64,000 bases of DNA. Source: RGIG4140 sp045638265. GTDB taxonomy: Bacteria; Pseudomonadota; Alphaproteobacteria; CAAHEQ01; UBA3637. Position 1 is the stretch's first letter; the number at the start of each line of letters is the position of its first letter. A program made the translations under genes and the position numbers. The stretch lies in assembly GCA_045638265.1 (NCBI GenBank), contig JAZUBA010000063.1, positions 3,060 through 67,059 on the forward strand, in the 5' to 3' direction. This document shows, piece by piece, positions 1 to 8,354 of the stretch. The notes below the pieces were generated by a model. It had not been told where the DNA came from. It made no database searches and saw only the letters and a list, made by a program, of their open reading frames with translations.

Positions 1-127
1 TGCCTTTTTCCGTTTTTTCAAAATTTTCAGCAGGATAAACTTCATATCCGTAATTTTGTTGAGAAACACACCCTGTCATACTGGCAACAAATCCTAATGC
101 CATTAATTTTTTCATATTTTTATTCAT
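1..127 (-). CDS. Small lipoprotein, N-terminal part only
   Basis: The gene runs off the left edge, so only the first 42 codons are seen. It starts at the ATG at 127, with AAAGGAG upstream at good spacing. The N-terminus has two lysines, a short hydrophobic stretch and then SMTGC, a plausible lipobox with the lipidated Cys at residue 20. After the Cys the chain is polar (VSQQNYGYEVYP). This is enough to call an exported lipoprotein, but no family can be recognised. A second in-frame Met at residue 5 is a less likely start. Confidence 0.6.
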   Translation of the reverse strand, partial: MNKNMKKLMALGFVASMTGCVSQQNYGYEVYPAENFEKTEKG

Positions 128-198
128 TAATTTTTCTCCTTTACACGAGAAAATACCATATTGATATCTTGCTGTCAATAAAAATTACAAAAAAACCT

Positions 199-651
199 TT
201 ATTTCTCCCACTTGCGTAAATATTGATAAAATTTATGCCTATCTCTGTCATGCTTTAATTTTTTATCAATAAAACCATTAAAATCCCGTCTTAATGCTAC
301 TTTGGGAAAATCAGGGATTTCAATATCTACTGTTTCACCTACTTTTAAGTGACGTACAGCCGGTTCAAAACATTTTTTATTGATAAACTTATGCAATGAC
401 CGCTCTATTAAACAAAAATTGGAGACATGATTGCTCCCGCCACCTGAAAGAGGAACAATATGATGTACATCAAATCCTCTGGGGATTTTACCTCTTTTAC
501 AACGCTCTAAACTGATTTTATCCTTATAAGGCTCTAAAAAACCTTTACGATATAGCCATTTAACAAACTTTTGATTCATATTGCGTCTGTCAAATTCTTT
601 ACGCATTTTTTTTGTAACGGAAGAATCCTGTAATGTAAAACGTAACGTCAT
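199..651 (-). CDS. HNH endonuclease family protein
   Basis: This is a 150-residue protein. The open frame extends to 705, but AGGAGAG lies directly upstream of the ATG at 651, so I start there. The HNH (beta-beta-alpha metal) motif is clear: HH at residues 63-64 followed by P and GGG, Asn at 78 and His at 87. Such nucleases cut DNA with one divalent metal; the target here is unknown. There is no signal peptide. The segment before the motif (basic, ending in a K-W helix) resembles the equivalent part of the two HNH-ankyrin proteins at 5.4-8.2 kb, so the three may share an origin. It sits downstream of hipBA on the same strand with a 72-base gap. It could be a stand-alone housekeeping or defence HNH protein; its role is not determined. 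Confidence 0.75.
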   Translation of the reverse strand: MTLRFTLQDSSVTKKMRKEFDRRNMNQKFVKWLYRKGFLEPYKDKISLERCKRGKIPRGFDVHHIVPLSGGGSNHVSNFCLIERSLHKFINKKCFEPAVRHLKVGETVDIEIPDFPKVALRRDFNGFIDKKLKHDRDRHKFYQYLRKWEK

Positions 652-723
652 GGCTTCTCTCCTTATATATGTATTTATTTTACCACATATTCCGCTATGA
701 CGCAATCAATTTATTGAAAAATT

Positions 724-1908
724 TTAAAAATCAGGCTTTTTAACACCGTAATATTTCAATAAAGACGGATATTCTGCCAACGCTGTTTCAACTTCATCAA
801 TCATTCTTTTGACTTTGGCTTCGGATACACCTGCTAATGTACCAACCATAATCAAATCATCATTCATAATATGACGCCCTTTTCCATTAACCATTGCCGT
901 TTGCTCCCCATTAACACCAACAGATGGGGTTAAATCAAATGCCGGTGTCATTTTCCAACGATTATCCGGTGTCAGCATATAAGCAAAATTTTTGGTATGA
1001 TCATCTTTATTGCCCGATTTAACATTAAAAATCATTAAACGAACCATTTTTTCAACTTCACGCATATCATGTGTTAAATGTGCCGTCAAACGCATTAAAT
1101 TTTCGTAATCCAATGTCGGTATCCGATGAGATGCATGCAACAAACCACAAGCGCTGTGGATATGTATTTTATTCCGCCCCTGTCTATCAAATCGTTCTAC
1201 GCCAAAATGTCCGCTACAATCACGGGACGGAAATAAATATGTATTCGGCATATCTATACCTGCTTTTTTCGCCATAATGGAATAAATATATTCTAAAGCA
1301 CCTAAATCAGGTTCATCCGACTTTGACGAAAATTTAATAATCCATGGATTAAATCCATCCATTGCCATTCGTCCGCTCATAATAGTTTTGCGATCATCAG
1401 AAACAAGTGCCACAATTTTTGGACGAGCTCCGGCAGCCGAACCGTTCAGTCCGCGTAATCTATCCAATACATCACTACCTGCTCCTTGAATAATTTCTTG
1501 TGCGCCTTTGGATAACGCATCTAAATGAAGAATATCCGCCCACTTATCTTCTTCCGTTTGCATTGGTTCGTATTCTAATGCCCCCATGGCATGTTGTCCA
1601 ATAATGGATAAACGATGTAAAGGATTAATAGCATAATAGGATAAACCTTGTTTTTGTAAATATCTGTCTAACAACAAACAACCCCATCCATCAGGCAAAC
1701 TATCGTTAAATAAACCAAACAAACCATCAAAAGTCATATCCTTATCTGTAAAAATACCACTTTTTAACGGAAGCATAAACGGTGATAATTCTATCCCTGA
1801 TTTCAAAAATTCAGGTGCATATTCAAACATAATCTTATCTTGCCGAACCAGAACACCGACAAAACGCCGTTGTTGGTACATATTCAAATAGACATTAACC
1901 CGCATCAT
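724..1908 (-). CDS. hipA: HipA-family serine/threonine kinase toxin
   Basis: This is a 394-residue HipA-type kinase, the toxin of a type II toxin-antitoxin pair. In characterised members it phosphorylates glutamyl-tRNA synthetase and halts translation. The N-terminal subdomain (about residues 5-110) has the usual LFGLFNDSLPDGWG segment. The kinase core has GSAAGARPK (157-164), whose Ser corresponds to the autophosphorylated loop, then NKDDHTKN (300-307) with catalytic Asp302 and metal-binding Asn307, and AFDLTPS (323-329) with the second metal-binding Asp. All key residues are present, so it should be active. It follows hipB by 16 bases and shares its promoter. Length is slightly below the E. 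coli protein. Its cellular substrate cannot be told from sequence. Confidence 0.93.
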   Translation of the reverse strand: MMRVNVYLNMYQQRRFVGVLVRQDKIMFEYAPEFLKSGIELSPFMLPLKSGIFTDKDMTFDGLFGLFNDSLPDGWGCLLLDRYLQKQGLSYYAINPLHRLSIIGQHAMGALEYEPMQTEEDKWADILHLDALSKGAQEIIQGAGSDVLDRLRGLNGSAAGARPKIVALVSDDRKTIMSGRMAMDGFNPWIIKFSSKSDEPDLGALEYIYSIMAKKAGIDMPNTYLFPSRDCSGHFGVERFDRQGRNKIHIHSACGLLHASHRIPTLDYENLMRLTAHLTHDMREVEKMVRLMIFNVKSGNKDDHTKNFAYMLTPDNRWKMTPAFDLTPSVGVNGEQTAMVNGKGRHIMNDDLIMVGTLAGVSEAKVKRMIDEVETALAEYPSLLKYYGVKKPDF

Positions 1909-1924
1909 TGGAAAACTCTTAAAA

Positions 1925-2230
1925 TTATTTCAACAACCCTCTTTGACGAGATTTCGTCTCCCCAGAATATGAAAACAAAGATCCTCTGATTTCGGTGGGA
2001 GCAAAAACACTTTCAAAATCTTTTAAGCAATTTAAAGACAATGCAATTTTCAACAAAGATTCCAAAGAAATCTGTCCGGTTTGTTCAAACCGTTTTAAAG
2101 ATCCTAAACTAACACCGGCACGATCTGCAACTCCGATTTGTGATAAATTTTGGCTTAATCTTTTTTGTTTGACTTTTAAAGCTAAATCCTGCATAACCTC
2201 TGACGGTGTTTTCAACATAATAGACATCAT
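1925..2230 (-). CDS. hipB: HipB-like antitoxin, Xre-type HTH repressor
   Basis: This is a 101-residue protein with a helix-turn-helix of the Xre/Cro type at about residues 15-70 (LSQIGVADRAGVSLGSLKRFE). HipB antitoxins bind HipA and repress their own operon. The start is an ATG-ATG pair at 2230 preceded by AAGGGATAAA. Upstream lies a near-consensus promoter and a 6-bp inverted repeat overlapping its -35 box (annotated separately), fitting autoregulation. The basic C-terminal tail (KSRQRGLLK) is probably flexible, as in other HipB proteins. The gene precedes hipA in the usual order. Confidence 0.88.
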   Translation of the reverse strand: MMSIMLKTPSEVMQDLALKVKQKRLSQNLSQIGVADRAGVSLGSLKRFEQTGQISLESLLKIALSLNCLKDFESVFAPTEIRGSLFSYSGETKSRQRGLLK

Positions 2231-2264
2231 TTTATCCCTTAATCATTATTTTAAACCCTTATAG

Positions 2265-2293
2265 ATTATATATTATCTCTTACAAAAAGTCAA
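2265..2293 (-). promoter_or_regulatory. hipBA promoter (TTGACT-N17-TATAAT)
   Basis: Reading the minus strand, TTGACT (2288-2293) and TATAAT (2265-2270) are separated by exactly 17 bases. This is the best sigma70-type promoter in the left part of the window and points at hipB. Confidence 0.75.
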
Positions 2294-2316
2294 GAAAAAC
2301 ACAAAAAAAGTCTTGA
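2290..2316. promoter_or_regulatory. Candidate HipB operator (TCAAGA-N15-TCTTGA)
   Basis: This is a perfect 6-bp inverted repeat with half-sites 2290-2295 and 2311-2316, centres 21 bp apart (two helical turns). It overlaps the -35 boxes of the hipBA promoter and of the divergent promoter for the sulfotransferase gene. The position and symmetry suit a dimeric HTH repressor; assignment to HipB is inference. Confidence 0.4.
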
Positions 2317-2340
2317 ATAATACAAAAAGACATATATAAT
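2313..2340 (+). promoter_or_regulatory. Promoter for the 2376 sulfotransferase gene
   Basis: TTGAAT (2313-2318) and TATAAT (2335-2340) are 16 bases apart, 35 bases before the start codon. It is arranged back-to-back with the hipBA promoter, and its -35 box is inside the candidate operator. Confidence 0.6.
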
Positions 2341-2375
2341 TGCAAAAGGTTTAACACAAAACAAACGGATACATT

Positions 2376-4118
2376 ATGTACATCAAAACATCTTTATATT
2401 TAATAGGCTTGCTTATGGCATCAGCATCTTGTTTTGCACAAGAAACATACAACCTTTCTCATCCCCAATGGAAAGATACAATTACAGTTAAAAACAATCG
2501 CTTTTGCAGAATAAATAAAGACTGCGGAAGTATTGAATATAAAGATAATGAAAAAATCATTATCAAATGGGACAAATATCCCAAAGAAGCATTTGTCTAT
2601 TCACCTAATGATAAAATGTGGATTTCCGATATATCATTTATGAAAAATAAAACAATCAACAAAGAATATGAAGAATTAGAATACACATTCCAAGAACCTT
2701 ATGTCAAACTTAATCCCTATCAAAAAACACCTTTAGCAGCACTTATTAAATTTCCGACAACAGAACCCAGTCTCATTAAAATAACGATAAAAGGTAAAGG
2801 AAATGCTCCTGATATTATCCATACGGTTAAAGGATATCAAACAGAACACACTATTCCCGTTTTAGGATTATTTCCAAATCATACAAATAAAATTATTTTA
2901 ACAGCCACAACAAAAGAAGGAAAAATCAATACATCAACCGTTACCATTAAAACAGGGAATGTAAATATAAACAAACAATGGTTCCCCAGCACAAAAACAG
3001 ATAATACTTTTAATTATTATGCTTCTTATGACGGATTGATTTTTGATGAAGAAGGTAATATACGATATCAAATAACCGACTCCCTTTGGTTCCATTCATA
3101 CTATTACAAAAATAATATCTATATTGAAAATCCAAGTAATATTGTAAAATATTCTATGTTGGGCGAATTTAAACAAAAATATATTTATCCGAAAAATTTT
3201 TATACTTATATTCACGGTATGGGTTTTAAAGATAATGATAACTTACTGATATTCGGTTCATTTAAAAATACAACAGCATTGATTGATAATGAAAAAAAAG
3301 AAACACACCGTGATTTTGTTTTAGAAATTGACCATAAAACAGGTAAAACCGTAGCAACTTATGATTTAGGAGAAATGCTTAATCCTGATCGTTCATTAAT
3401 TGTCAAATCCAGTCAAACCGACTATGGCAAAATAGACTGGGCACATACAAATGGTATTGATTATGATTCCAAAAACAAGGCTCTTATCGTATCCGGTCGT
3501 CATTTTGGCATTGTAAAAATCAGTGAAAAAACAAAAAAACCAATTTGGTGGATGACACCCCATCAATTAACACATAAATCAGGGCGAAACGGAGACAAAG
3601 GAGACATTTCTCATTTATTATTAACGGCAACAGATACAAACAATAAACCTTATCCTCCTGACGTACAAAAGGGAACTCAACCTGTTGCCGATTTTAAATG
3701 GCCATTAAAAACACACAGTGTTAAATATGCCGGCAAAGGAATTTACAGTATTTTTGACAATTCCGGCAAAATGTATAATAAATCACTTTATACAACTGAA
3801 AATTCCGTAGCTTCCGTTTTTAAAATTGATGACGAGAAAAAAACAGTACAACAAGTATTTTTAAAACATCTACCCGCCTATTCCGAACCGGGTTCTTCTG
3901 TTTTAATTCATCCGAAAACAAAAGAATTATGGGTAACAATCGGAGATGCACGTTCAACAAATAACTCAAAACTTGTCAATCCCTTATTTTACCGCTTTAA
4001 TCAAAAGGGTGAAGAAATTTACAAAGCTGTATTGCATTCCGATTCAAACAGCTGGGTATATCTTATTCAACCATTTGAATTTTATGCTGAAAATAACTGG
4101 CCTACACCAATAGAATAA
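2376..4118 (+). CDS. Arylsulfate sulfotransferase (AssT family), periplasmic, with extra N-terminal domain
   Basis: This 580-residue protein has a Sec signal peptide (residues 1-21, ASCFA end). PAPS-independent AssT enzymes move sulfate from one phenol ester to another through a sulfated His. Three parts are visible. Residues 28-90 form a small HPQWxD...IKWDKYP domain also found in two other proteins of this window. Residues about 105-190 match the beta-rich AssT N-terminal domain, with the EHTIPVLGL motif. Residues about 200-580 form the propeller, with WAHTNGIDYD, SGRHFG and KTHSVKY; His447 is the best candidate for the sulfated His, by position. A second AssT lies at 45110-46633, closely related but without the added domain. 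The GT2 gene follows 70 bases downstream, probably in the same transcript. Confidence 0.85.
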   Translation: MYIKTSLYLIGLLMASASCFAQETYNLSHPQWKDTITVKNNRFCRINKDCGSIEYKDNEKIIIKWDKYPKEAFVYSPNDKMWISDISFMKNKTINKEYEELEYTFQEPYVKLNPYQKTPLAALIKFPTTEPSLIKITIKGKGNAPDIIHTVKGYQTEHTIPVLGLFPNHTNKIILTATTKEGKINTSTVTIKTGNVNINKQWFPSTKTDNTFNYYASYDGLIFDEEGNIRYQITDSLWFHSYYYKNNIYIENPSNIVKYSMLGEFKQKYIYPKNFYTYIHGMGFKDNDNLLIFGSFKNTTALIDNEKKETHRDFVLEIDHKTGKTVATYDLGEMLNPDRSLIVKSSQTDYGKIDWAHTNGIDYDSKNKALIVSGRHFGIVKISEKTKKPIWWMTPHQLTHKSGRNGDKGDISHLLLTATDTNNKPYPPDVQKGTQPVADFKWPLKTHSVKYAGKGIYSIFDNSGKMYNKSLYTTENSVASVFKIDDEKKTVQQVFLKHLPAYSEPGSSVLIHPKTKELWVTIGDARSTNNSKLVNPLFYRFNQKGEEIYKAVLHSDSNSWVYLIQPFEFYAENNWPTPIE

Positions 4119-4188
4119 ATCTCTTGCTTTTAAAAAAAGAATATGTTACTTTTAAAAAAATCATCTTAACCAAAGGATTATAACAACA

Positions 4189-5409
4189 ATGAAAATCAAA
4201 CAAAAATTTTTATATCGTACATTATATACTTGTCTTGTTTTTTCAGCAGGATTTTTATGTGCCGCATATCGTGAAAATATTGTTTCACAATTGGAACTTT
4301 TAACACACAAACCAACCGTTACGGTTTTAATGTCAACATACAATCGGGCACATGCTTTACCGATTGCTATTGAATCTATTTTAAATCAAACATACGATGA
4401 TTTTGAATTTATCATTGTTAATGACGGGTCCGAAGATGATACAGACAAACAAATTGACTTTTATGCACAAAAAGATTCACGTATCATTCATTTAACAAAC
4501 AAACAAAACAAAGGTTTAATTTATTCTCTTAATCGTGGATTAGATATAGCTCGCGGAAAATATATTGTTCGTATGGATGATGATGACAAATCAGTTCCTT
4601 TTCGTTTAGAAAGACAAGTTCGTGCAATGGAAGCTTATCCACACATTACCGTGTTGGGTGCAAGTATCATCGGTAAGGACACGACTCCTATAGAAAAACA
4701 AGGGATGCCTCGTTTAAACAATCCTGATGAAATTGAATTAAACACGTATTTTTCATCCGGTTTGGCACATCCGACAATTATTATCCGCCGAGATTTCTTG
4801 GAAAAGCATAAAATCAGATATGATAAGGATTATTTATATGCCGAAGATTGCGGTCTTTATAAAGATATTTTAAATAAAGGCGGACAAATAACATCTATGA
4901 ATGAAGGATTATTACATTTTGGATATACAAAAGATGTTACACATCCTGAAAAGTATAGTTATATTCAAGGGGAAACATTTAAAAAAATCCAAAAAGAAAA
5001 ATTGGAACCCTTTTTTGATGCCCCTTATGATATGTTAGGCGCTTTTAAAAGCATTGAAAACAAATGTGAAATTTTGAAAAAAATGGTTCCTGTCAATAAG
5101 GAAAAGAAAATTTTAAATCAATTTGTGTTAGAAAAAATGCAATCAAATGTTTGTGCTAAAGCACTGGATATGAAAAATGCCGTTAAAATTACACATCCGT
5201 ATTGGACTGATCATATTATTGTTAATCCCGATAACACATTCTTACGTGTTGATATTAGAGAGGAAACAGGCAAATTTGAAAAGAAAGATAACAATACGGT
5301 TATTGTCAAATGGGATAAATGGCCTTCTGAAATTTATCAAATAGAAAATGACAAACATTGGATTTATCTCAAAGATGAAAACGGAACAGTCAAAAGCCCG
5401 AAAAAATAA
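4189..5409 (+). CDS. Membrane-anchored family 2 glycosyltransferase with C-terminal HPxWxD domain
   Basis: This 406-residue protein has an N-terminal hydrophobic anchor (about residues 8-25). A GT-A catalytic domain follows: VLMSTYNRA, the nucleotide-binding VNDGSEDDT, the DxD motif in VRMDDDDKSVP, and an acidic base region in YAEDCGLYKD. GT2 enzymes transfer sugars from nucleotide donors, commonly for surface polysaccharide. Residues 335-406 form the same small domain as the N-terminus of the preceding sulfotransferase (HPYWTD ... VKWDKWPSEIY). This ties the two genes together and suggests both modify the same surface polymer (inference). The start has AAAGGA 10 bases upstream. The sugar specificity is not predictable. 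Confidence 0.85.
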   Translation: MKIKQKFLYRTLYTCLVFSAGFLCAAYRENIVSQLELLTHKPTVTVLMSTYNRAHALPIAIESILNQTYDDFEFIIVNDGSEDDTDKQIDFYAQKDSRIIHLTNKQNKGLIYSLNRGLDIARGKYIVRMDDDDKSVPFRLERQVRAMEAYPHITVLGASIIGKDTTPIEKQGMPRLNNPDEIELNTYFSSGLAHPTIIIRRDFLEKHKIRYDKDYLYAEDCGLYKDILNKGGQITSMNEGLLHFGYTKDVTHPEKYSYIQGETFKKIQKEKLEPFFDAPYDMLGAFKSIENKCEILKKMVPVNKEKKILNQFVLEKMQSNVCAKALDMKNAVKITHPYWTDHIIVNPDNTFLRVDIREETGKFEKKDNNTVIVKWDKWPSEIYQIENDKHWIYLKDENGTVKSPKK

Positions 5410-5432
5410 AAAAAATCACCTATCCGAAATCA

Positions 5433-5466
5433 AAAAAATACGTTCTGCATTAAGAACGTATTTTTT
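5433..5466. terminator. Bidirectional terminator between convergent genes
   Basis: TACGTTCT (5439-5446) pairs with AGAACGTA (5453-5460) around a GCATTA loop and is flanked by A6 and T6. It serves both converging transcripts. On the minus strand the stop codon of the HNH-ankyrin gene lies in the loop. Confidence 0.85.
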
Positions 5467-6835
5467 GTAAATCATCATTTATCATCATCGGTAAAAGTGT
5501 TTGTCCATTACCGTTAATTATTTTTTGCGGTTGTGTTAAACGCAGTAACTGTGCCAAATCATCATTACTCATTTCAGGATTTTGCGCATATTCACAAAAT
5601 ACATCTCGTACTATCGGAAAAGTGCTGTTTCGAGCATAATCACAAACAGTTAAACCGACTTTATTCGGCAGTTTTAAATCAATCCCACGCTGCAACAAAA
5701 CACGCATCATCCGTAATTTATTGGCTTTAATCGCATTATAAAAAACTGTATTACCTACTTTATCCCTATGATTAATATCAGCACCGTTTTCCAATAAAAA
5801 AAGAATTTTTGGCTTTAAAAAATACTGTCCGACAAACCATAATGGTGTTTGACCCATTACATCTTCCGCATTGACATCTGCACCAGCTTTTATCAATAAC
5901 TGTGTAATAGTTAAATCGGTTGTTTTAAATATTTTATGTAATGCCGTTTGCCCTAATTTATCCCGCTGATTCGGATAAGCACCTTGCTCCAATAAAAAAC
6001 GGACCATCGCCGCATTATTGCAAAGACAGGATTCCATTAATAACGTTTCTCCCGTATCTACACGACAACTTTCCGGTGTAATACCATAATTTCTTTTCTT
6101 GTCCAATAAAACAGCCAACAAATCCAATTTACACCAATGAATAGCTGAAAATGCTAAATTCAGCAGAGCATTTGGCTTATCTTTCAATTTATTAACAAAA
6201 CGACTAACTGCTTGATTTGTCATATAATGCAAGCCACTTACCGAATCTGTTTTAATCGGTTTTGTATTCAACAAACTATATCTGGATAAAGCAGAACGGA
6301 TATATGTTGGTGAACAAAAAGGAATATCTTTTTCTTCTAAAATATGATTTTTCGGATGGGGTAACTCTAAAAATAATTGTCCTGCATCATGCAATTTCAA
6401 ATACATCGGTTTACGAACCGTTTTCAAAATTTCATCTAAAAAATAATGGTGCAGCCTATCATGTAATTTTCTAGGCATTAAATATAGATTATCCGGATTA
6501 TTCGTACCCCCTAAAACGATTGGAAAAAAATGATGAATATTCCATTTATCTTCGTTTTCATTTAATTCTGCAACCACCGTCGGTGTCATCTTTCCTGATT
6601 CAATCCAGCGCCGAATGGCTTTTTTCCCAATTTTTTCATATTCTTTTCGAACAGCAATGTTTCGTTCATACTTATAATTAGCAGATTCATGTACAACTTG
6701 CCTGACTGAGCGAGAAAATTCTTCTCTCATAACGGGATCTAGTTCTATTTTATGTTTTTTTGTCGGTGTATAAGGAGAAACATCATCAAAGTACAAAACA
6801 ATATTGCCGTTTTCATCCTCATAATCCCGTAACAT
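5450..6835 (-). CDS. HNH nuclease-ankyrin repeat fusion protein (copy 1)
   Basis: This is a 461-residue protein without a signal peptide. An N-terminal HNH domain (about residues 60-145) has HH at 101-102, GG, NxPDN (Asn116), His125 and His129, the full set of a beta-beta-alpha metal nuclease. Residues about 250-400 are ankyrin repeats with recognisable units such as LLIKAGADVNAEDVMGQTPL and GADINHRDKVGNT. The architecture suggests a DNA- or RNA-cutting head targeted by a protein-binding tail. It may be a toxin-like or host-directed effector, but no secretion signal can be shown. It follows the paralogue at 6847-8199 by 11 bases and is preceded by GGGAG. The first 19 residues are almost identical in both copies. 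It ends inside a terminator hairpin. Confidence 0.8.
   Translation of the reverse strand: MLRDYEDENGNIVLYFDDVSPYTPTKKHKIELDPVMREEFSRSVRQVVHESANYKYERNIAVRKEYEKIGKKAIRRWIESGKMTPTVVAELNENEDKWNIHHFFPIVLGGTNNPDNLYLMPRKLHDRLHHYFLDEILKTVRKPMYLKLHDAGQLFLELPHPKNHILEEKDIPFCSPTYIRSALSRYSLLNTKPIKTDSVSGLHYMTNQAVSRFVNKLKDKPNALLNLAFSAIHWCKLDLLAVLLDKKRNYGITPESCRVDTGETLLMESCLCNNAAMVRFLLEQGAYPNQRDKLGQTALHKIFKTTDLTITQLLIKAGADVNAEDVMGQTPLWFVGQYFLKPKILFLLENGADINHRDKVGNTVFYNAIKANKLRMMRVLLQRGIDLKLPNKVGLTVCDYARNSTFPIVRDVFCEYAQNPEMSNDDLAQLLRLTQPQKIINGNGQTLLPMMINDDLQKIRS
6781..6835 (-). repeat. Duplicated 5' end of HNH-ankyrin genes (first copy)
   Basis: The first roughly 55 bases of this coding sequence differ at only a few, mostly third-codon, positions from 8145-8199, the 5' end of the tandem paralogue. 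The rest of the two genes is much more diverged. Confidence 0.7.
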
Positions 6836-6846
6836 AACTTAACTCC

Positions 6847-8199
6847 CTAATCACGTTCTCCGAAATCCAACAATCCTGCCTTTTTCTTAGCCATACACTC
6901 TTTGGCATATTTAATCAAGACTTTATTTTGATTTAAATGATATTGCCGACCTTTAAATCGTTTTGTTTCCAATCTTTTTTTCACATATTCAAAAGCAGTC
7001 CAACCTTGATTATTTTGAATTTTTGTATCAATTCCATGTGCAATGAGAGCATAAATCATCCCCGAACGTTGATATTTAAAAGCTCTAAATAAAGCCGTAT
7101 TACCATCTTTTGACTGATGATTAATATCTGCTCCGTTTTGAATTAAAACCTTAGCTTTCGGCCAAGGCAAACAACTACCTAAATAAAATAAAGGTGTCCT
7201 GCCATATTTATCTTGTGTATTAGCACAACCACCGGCTTTAATTAACTGCTCAACAATATACGGACGTACATTTTCAATATAATGTAAAGCGACTTTTCCA
7301 GCTGAATCAGTTTGTTGTGGATTAGCTCCTTTTTCCAATAAATAACAAATCATTTCCGGATGAACTCGTGACTGCTCACTACATTCTTCACAGGCAATCA
7401 TTAATAAAGTTTGACCTCTTTCAGAATGCAACATATCAACTGTCAAACCATATGAAAGGGTATTGTCAATAATTCTTTTAAATCGTTCTAAATCCCCATT
7501 TTCTATGGCTTCAATAGCTTTTTTTGTTAAAATATGCTTTATCTTACGCCCTTTAATAAGACGCTTACTATAAGCTGGTACAGATAACGGTGATAATGGC
7601 GTTTTTCGTGTTCCATTATCTAAAAACAGTTCAGGCTCTGCTTTTAATTCCGGATATTTTGATAAAACAGATTTATCTGTCTGTTGATAAGTAAAATCCA
7701 AATTATGTACATCCAACAAATGTGTTTCAGGAATCGGCAATTCTAAATATAATCGCCCCTCATCATGAATTTTAAGATATTCCGGTTTACGCAAATGATA
7801 ATTCACAGATGCCAAAAAAAACTGATGCAAGCGAACATGAACATCTTTTTCAATTAAATAGATATTATCTGGTGTATTTTTTCCGCCTAATGAAATCGGA
7901 AAATAGTGATGTAAATTTTGTTTACCATCAATAACATCTTTCCATAATTTTTTTGATATACCCCCTTGTTCCATCCACTTCCAAATTTGAGGACGAACAA
8001 CTTTTTTAAATTGTTCCCGAACGGCAATATTACGTGTATATGTTGCCTGATCTTCTTCCTCAATCCATTTACCGGAAGCATAATCATTTCGCATATTCGG
8101 ATCTAATTCTATTTTATATTTTCTTGTTTGTACATCTGGGGGAACATCATCAAAATATAAAACAATATTACCGTTTTCATCTTCATAATCTCGTAACAT
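6847..8199 (-). CDS. HNH nuclease-ankyrin repeat fusion protein (copy 2)
   Basis: This 450-residue paralogue of the adjacent gene has the same order of parts. The shared N-terminus (MLRDYEDENGNIVLYFDDV) is followed by an HNH domain with HH at 97-98, GG, NxPDN (Asn112), His121 and His125. From about residue 235 there are ankyrin repeats (GQTLLMIACEE, GANPQQTDSAGKVALHYI, GADINHQSKDGNTALF). AAGGAG precedes the start. It is the first gene of the two-gene unit. Middle regions have diverged far more than the N-terminus, pointing to an old duplication with selection or gene conversion at the 5' end. The same possible roles apply as for copy 1. Confidence 0.8.
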   Translation of the reverse strand: MLRDYEDENGNIVLYFDDVPPDVQTRKYKIELDPNMRNDYASGKWIEEEDQATYTRNIAVREQFKKVVRPQIWKWMEQGGISKKLWKDVIDGKQNLHHYFPISLGGKNTPDNIYLIEKDVHVRLHQFFLASVNYHLRKPEYLKIHDEGRLYLELPIPETHLLDVHNLDFTYQQTDKSVLSKYPELKAEPELFLDNGTRKTPLSPLSVPAYSKRLIKGRKIKHILTKKAIEAIENGDLERFKRIIDNTLSYGLTVDMLHSERGQTLLMIACEECSEQSRVHPEMICYLLEKGANPQQTDSAGKVALHYIENVRPYIVEQLIKAGGCANTQDKYGRTPLFYLGSCLPWPKAKVLIQNGADINHQSKDGNTALFRAFKYQRSGMIYALIAHGIDTKIQNNQGWTAFEYVKKRLETKRFKGRQYHLNQNKVLIKYAKECMAKKKAGLLDFGERD

Positions 8200-8296
8200 C
8201 TGCTCTCCTTATTTATATTTTTAAAAGTTTAACATACAACCCTCTATTTGTCAACTTTTTATTAAAAATATGCAAAATTTTATTCGTTTGTTTAAC

Positions 8297-8325
8297 TTGA
8301 CAAATGATAACAAATCTGATAAAGA
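8297..8325 (+). promoter_or_regulatory. Promoter of the Y-family polymerase gene
   Basis: A consensus TTGACA (8297-8302) is followed after 17 bases by TAAAGA (8320-8325), just upstream of the LexA-type box. The leader to the start codon is short. Confidence 0.6.
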
Positions 8326-8340
8326 GAACAAAGAAAGAAC
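8326..8340 (+). promoter_or_regulatory. LexA-type SOS box (GAAC-N7-GAAC)
   Basis: GAAC at 8326-8329 and 8337-8340 are separated by exactly seven bases. On the other strand this reads GTTC-N7-GTTC, the established alphaproteobacterial LexA operator. It covers the expected transcription start of a translesion polymerase gene, the position where LexA would block initiation. Confidence 0.75.
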
Positions 8341-8354
8341 TAAAAGGATTAAAA

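Noticed and set aside
1071..1277. Plus-strand frame inside hipA
   Set aside because: Shadow of a well-supported kinase gene; no ribosome site or recognisable product.
8304..8354. Earlier start for the Y-family polymerase
   Set aside because: The upstream ATG lies within the promoter and LexA box and lacks a ribosome site; the ATG at 8355 has one and matches the family's N-terminus.
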